A DNA stretch of 64,000 nucleotides, taken from assembly GCA_051294375.1 (NCBI GenBank), contig CM119266.1, forward strand, positions 13,877,614 through 13,941,613, read 5' to 3'. Position 1 is the stretch's first letter; the number at the start of each line of letters is the position of its first letter. Below the pieces are notes generated by a model. That model was not told where the DNA came from. It did no database searches and was given only the letters and a program-made list of their open reading frames with translations. The position numbers and the translations under genes are program-made. Shown here piece by piece: positions 62,599-64,000 of the stretch. This stretch comes from Paraspadella gotoi (lineage: Eukaryota; Chaetognatha).

Positions 62599-62627
<29 letters not shown>

Positions 62628-62634
62628 CGTTCTC

Positions 62635-62677
<43 letters not shown>

Positions 62678-62701
62678 GTCTCTCTCTCTCTCTCTCTCTC
62701 T
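62599..62701. repeat. (CT)n microsatellite
   Basis: CT run about 90 bp after the GA tract at 62,333. The pair is again able to fold back. Confidence 0.95.
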
Positions 62702-63235
62702 TCATCGGGCCGCGTTTACGTATCTGTGACACAAACGCGGTGTTTCGATATGTTCGTCCGACGTGCAATAAACTTGTTCTTCCGACGCGGTTTTTTTCCG
62801 CCTACTCTCCGATGAGAGAAAAATCTCAATTCCCCGGTATACGATACCTCAGGCCTATTAGAAAAAAAAAAGAAGAGAAATATGTAGAGAGAGAAGTGTA
62901 TGAGGAAAAGGGAAAGAAAGAGCAGAAAGGGAAAACAAAAAAACAAAGGTAAACAAGTTGAAACATTGTTGAGCTGACAAAACAACAAAAGCGTTATTTT
63001 AATTATCCTTGTCATAACTAACGCCCCCCACCCACCAACCATTCGCTAAATTCGTCTTTTGCAACATTCTCAGCTTGTAACGATCTTCCTCGTTCCGACT
63101 CCAACAAAAAAAAAGCCAACTGGGCAACATTTATTGGATTATCGAGATATCGGATCTCTTTATCTTTCGCTCGCTGCACTAGGAACCGGGGCGACCGGAG
63201 CGAAACAGGCGCCTGGGCTAATGCCCCGACGAACC

Positions 63236-63263
<28 letters not shown>
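63236..63263. repeat. (GA)n microsatellite
   Basis: Short pure GA run. Confidence 0.95.
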
Positions 63264-63266
<3 letters not shown>

Positions 63267-63447
63267 CCAGCCGCGCTCGTCTCTCGCTTTCCTCGCCCAC
63301 ACGCGTTAAAACCGGAAGTTAGCCTCGGTGCGCGAGAAACTCTGTAACTTTTTAGAATCGCCTGGATGATTTTCAAGTGATTAGTTAGTAATTAATAAAA
63401 TTATTTATGTACTTTAGATAAGTCAAGAACACGACAGCATCACCATT

Positions 63448-63505
63448 ATGCCAGCTGCTCTCTCGAATTATGTCTGTCAGTTCCTCTTGGTTGTTTGTCT
63501 CTCAC

Positions 63506-63541
<36 letters not shown>

Positions 63542-63672
63542 TCCATCATGGTCGAGTGGGCGTTGCAAAGCATATTCGGCTCGACGCGCCGAATGACGCC
63601 AATAACCGGAACTTCCCGTTTTGGCTGGACGGTGACGTCACGGTCCCCGGACCCGCGACCGGACAAAAATAG
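63448..63672 (+). CDS. ORF of 74 codons with signal-peptide-like start built on a CT repeat
   Basis: MPAALSNYVCQFLLVVCLSL followed by Ser/Leu repeats from a (CT)n run, then a non-repetitive end: GVAKHIRLDAPNDANNRNFP and WLDGDVTVPGPATGQK. The hydrophobic start resembles a secretion signal, but half of it comes from the microsatellite. A competing + frame from 63,548 (MVEWALQSIFGSTRR) runs to a donor-like AAAAG|GTGAGA at 63,687. No homolog known to me. Confidence 0.25.
63508..63538. repeat. (CT)n microsatellite
   Basis: Short CT run inside the ORF above. Confidence 0.95.
63633..63640. promoter_or_regulatory. Full CRE palindrome
   Basis: TGACGTCA, the CREB/ATF consensus, in GC-rich DNA 50 bp before a possible donor. 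It may mark a promoter or first exon. Confidence 0.4.
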
Positions 63673-64000
63673 ACGCCCGGGAAAAGGTGAGAGAGAAGCT
63701 GGGCGTCTGGCGGTGGCGGCGGAGTCTGCGGCGGGCGGCGGCGGGATGGCCGCTACTGGGACGGGTGAACGAATCCGTGGATAAAATTAGAGTTTCTTGA
63801 GCTACTATGGTCGAGACAGAGTGGCAAAAGGAGGAAGGCAGGGAGGAAGCGGAGGTCGATGAAGGGGAGAAAAGCAATTAGCGATATTTTCGTCGCGCAA
63901 TTTCAAATTCCGGGCGAAAATATCTGAGTTTTTGTCGATGGAGATTTGAGAGGGTGAATGACCGAGAGGAGGCCGAAGAGCTGGGAGGAGGCTGAGGAGG
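63641..64000. other. GC-rich to GA-rich end of window
   Basis: GGCGGCGG-rich DNA (63,708-63,760), then mixed purine-rich DNA. No gene supported. Confidence 0.4.

Overview
The window reads as nuclear DNA from a eukaryote, most likely an invertebrate animal. It has GT–AG introns with polypyrimidine tracts, very many (GA)n/(CT)n and other microsatellites, long gene-poor stretches, assembly gaps (runs of 10, 25 or about 165-295 N), and a Penelope-like retroelement. I see no operons, rRNA, certain tRNA or CRISPR array. No gene could be given an ortholog name with confidence. Paralogous copies inside the window differ mostly by one-base indels, so many broken reading frames may be assembly error rather than gene decay.

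Layout. (1) 1-2,162: microsatellites and AT-rich DNA. (2) 2,163-15,185: a giant inverted repeat. Left arm about 2,163-7,555, spacer about 7,556-7,771, right arm about 7,772-12,856. A third, partial copy in left-arm orientation follows (13,141-15,018), then an inverted copy of the outermost left-arm segment (15,027-15,185). The arms carry short exon-like ORFs, the best being a first coding exon at 7,230-7,328 between a good acceptor and a GTGAGT donor. (3) 15,186-16,340: dispersed repeats, including a 250-bp block duplicated from a gap-bounded fragment at 12,867. (4) 16,960-25,840: the main gene of the window, on the + strand. It has at least five or six exons coding a Gln/Pro/His/Ala-rich, Lys-tailed, probably nuclear protein with an AT-hook. 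Exon 18,737-19,699 stays in one frame for 321 codons with only two stops. (5) 25,991-28,711: a 5'-truncated Penelope-like element (end of reverse transcriptase plus GIY-YIG endonuclease) between inverted terminal repeats that each hold a hammerhead-ribozyme-like motif. (6) 28,737-48,000: microsatellites, a second inverted pair (29,921/31,677), a duplicated block (34,726 and 38,357), a MITE-like element, AT-rich dispersed repeats, and a few weak ORFs. (7) 48,000-64,000: pyrimidine-rich DNA, weak ORFs, a copy of the 41.7-kb block at 58.4 kb, a cluster of five CCAAT boxes (61,026-61,231) and a CRE site (63,633).

The genes do not form a recognisable pathway. The most informative items are the inverted repeat (palindromic amplicon or assembly fold-back), the Gln/Pro-rich gene, and the retroelement with its ribozymes. 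Nearly all long Ser/Leu or Arg/Glu ORFs are translations of CT/GA repeats and were left out.
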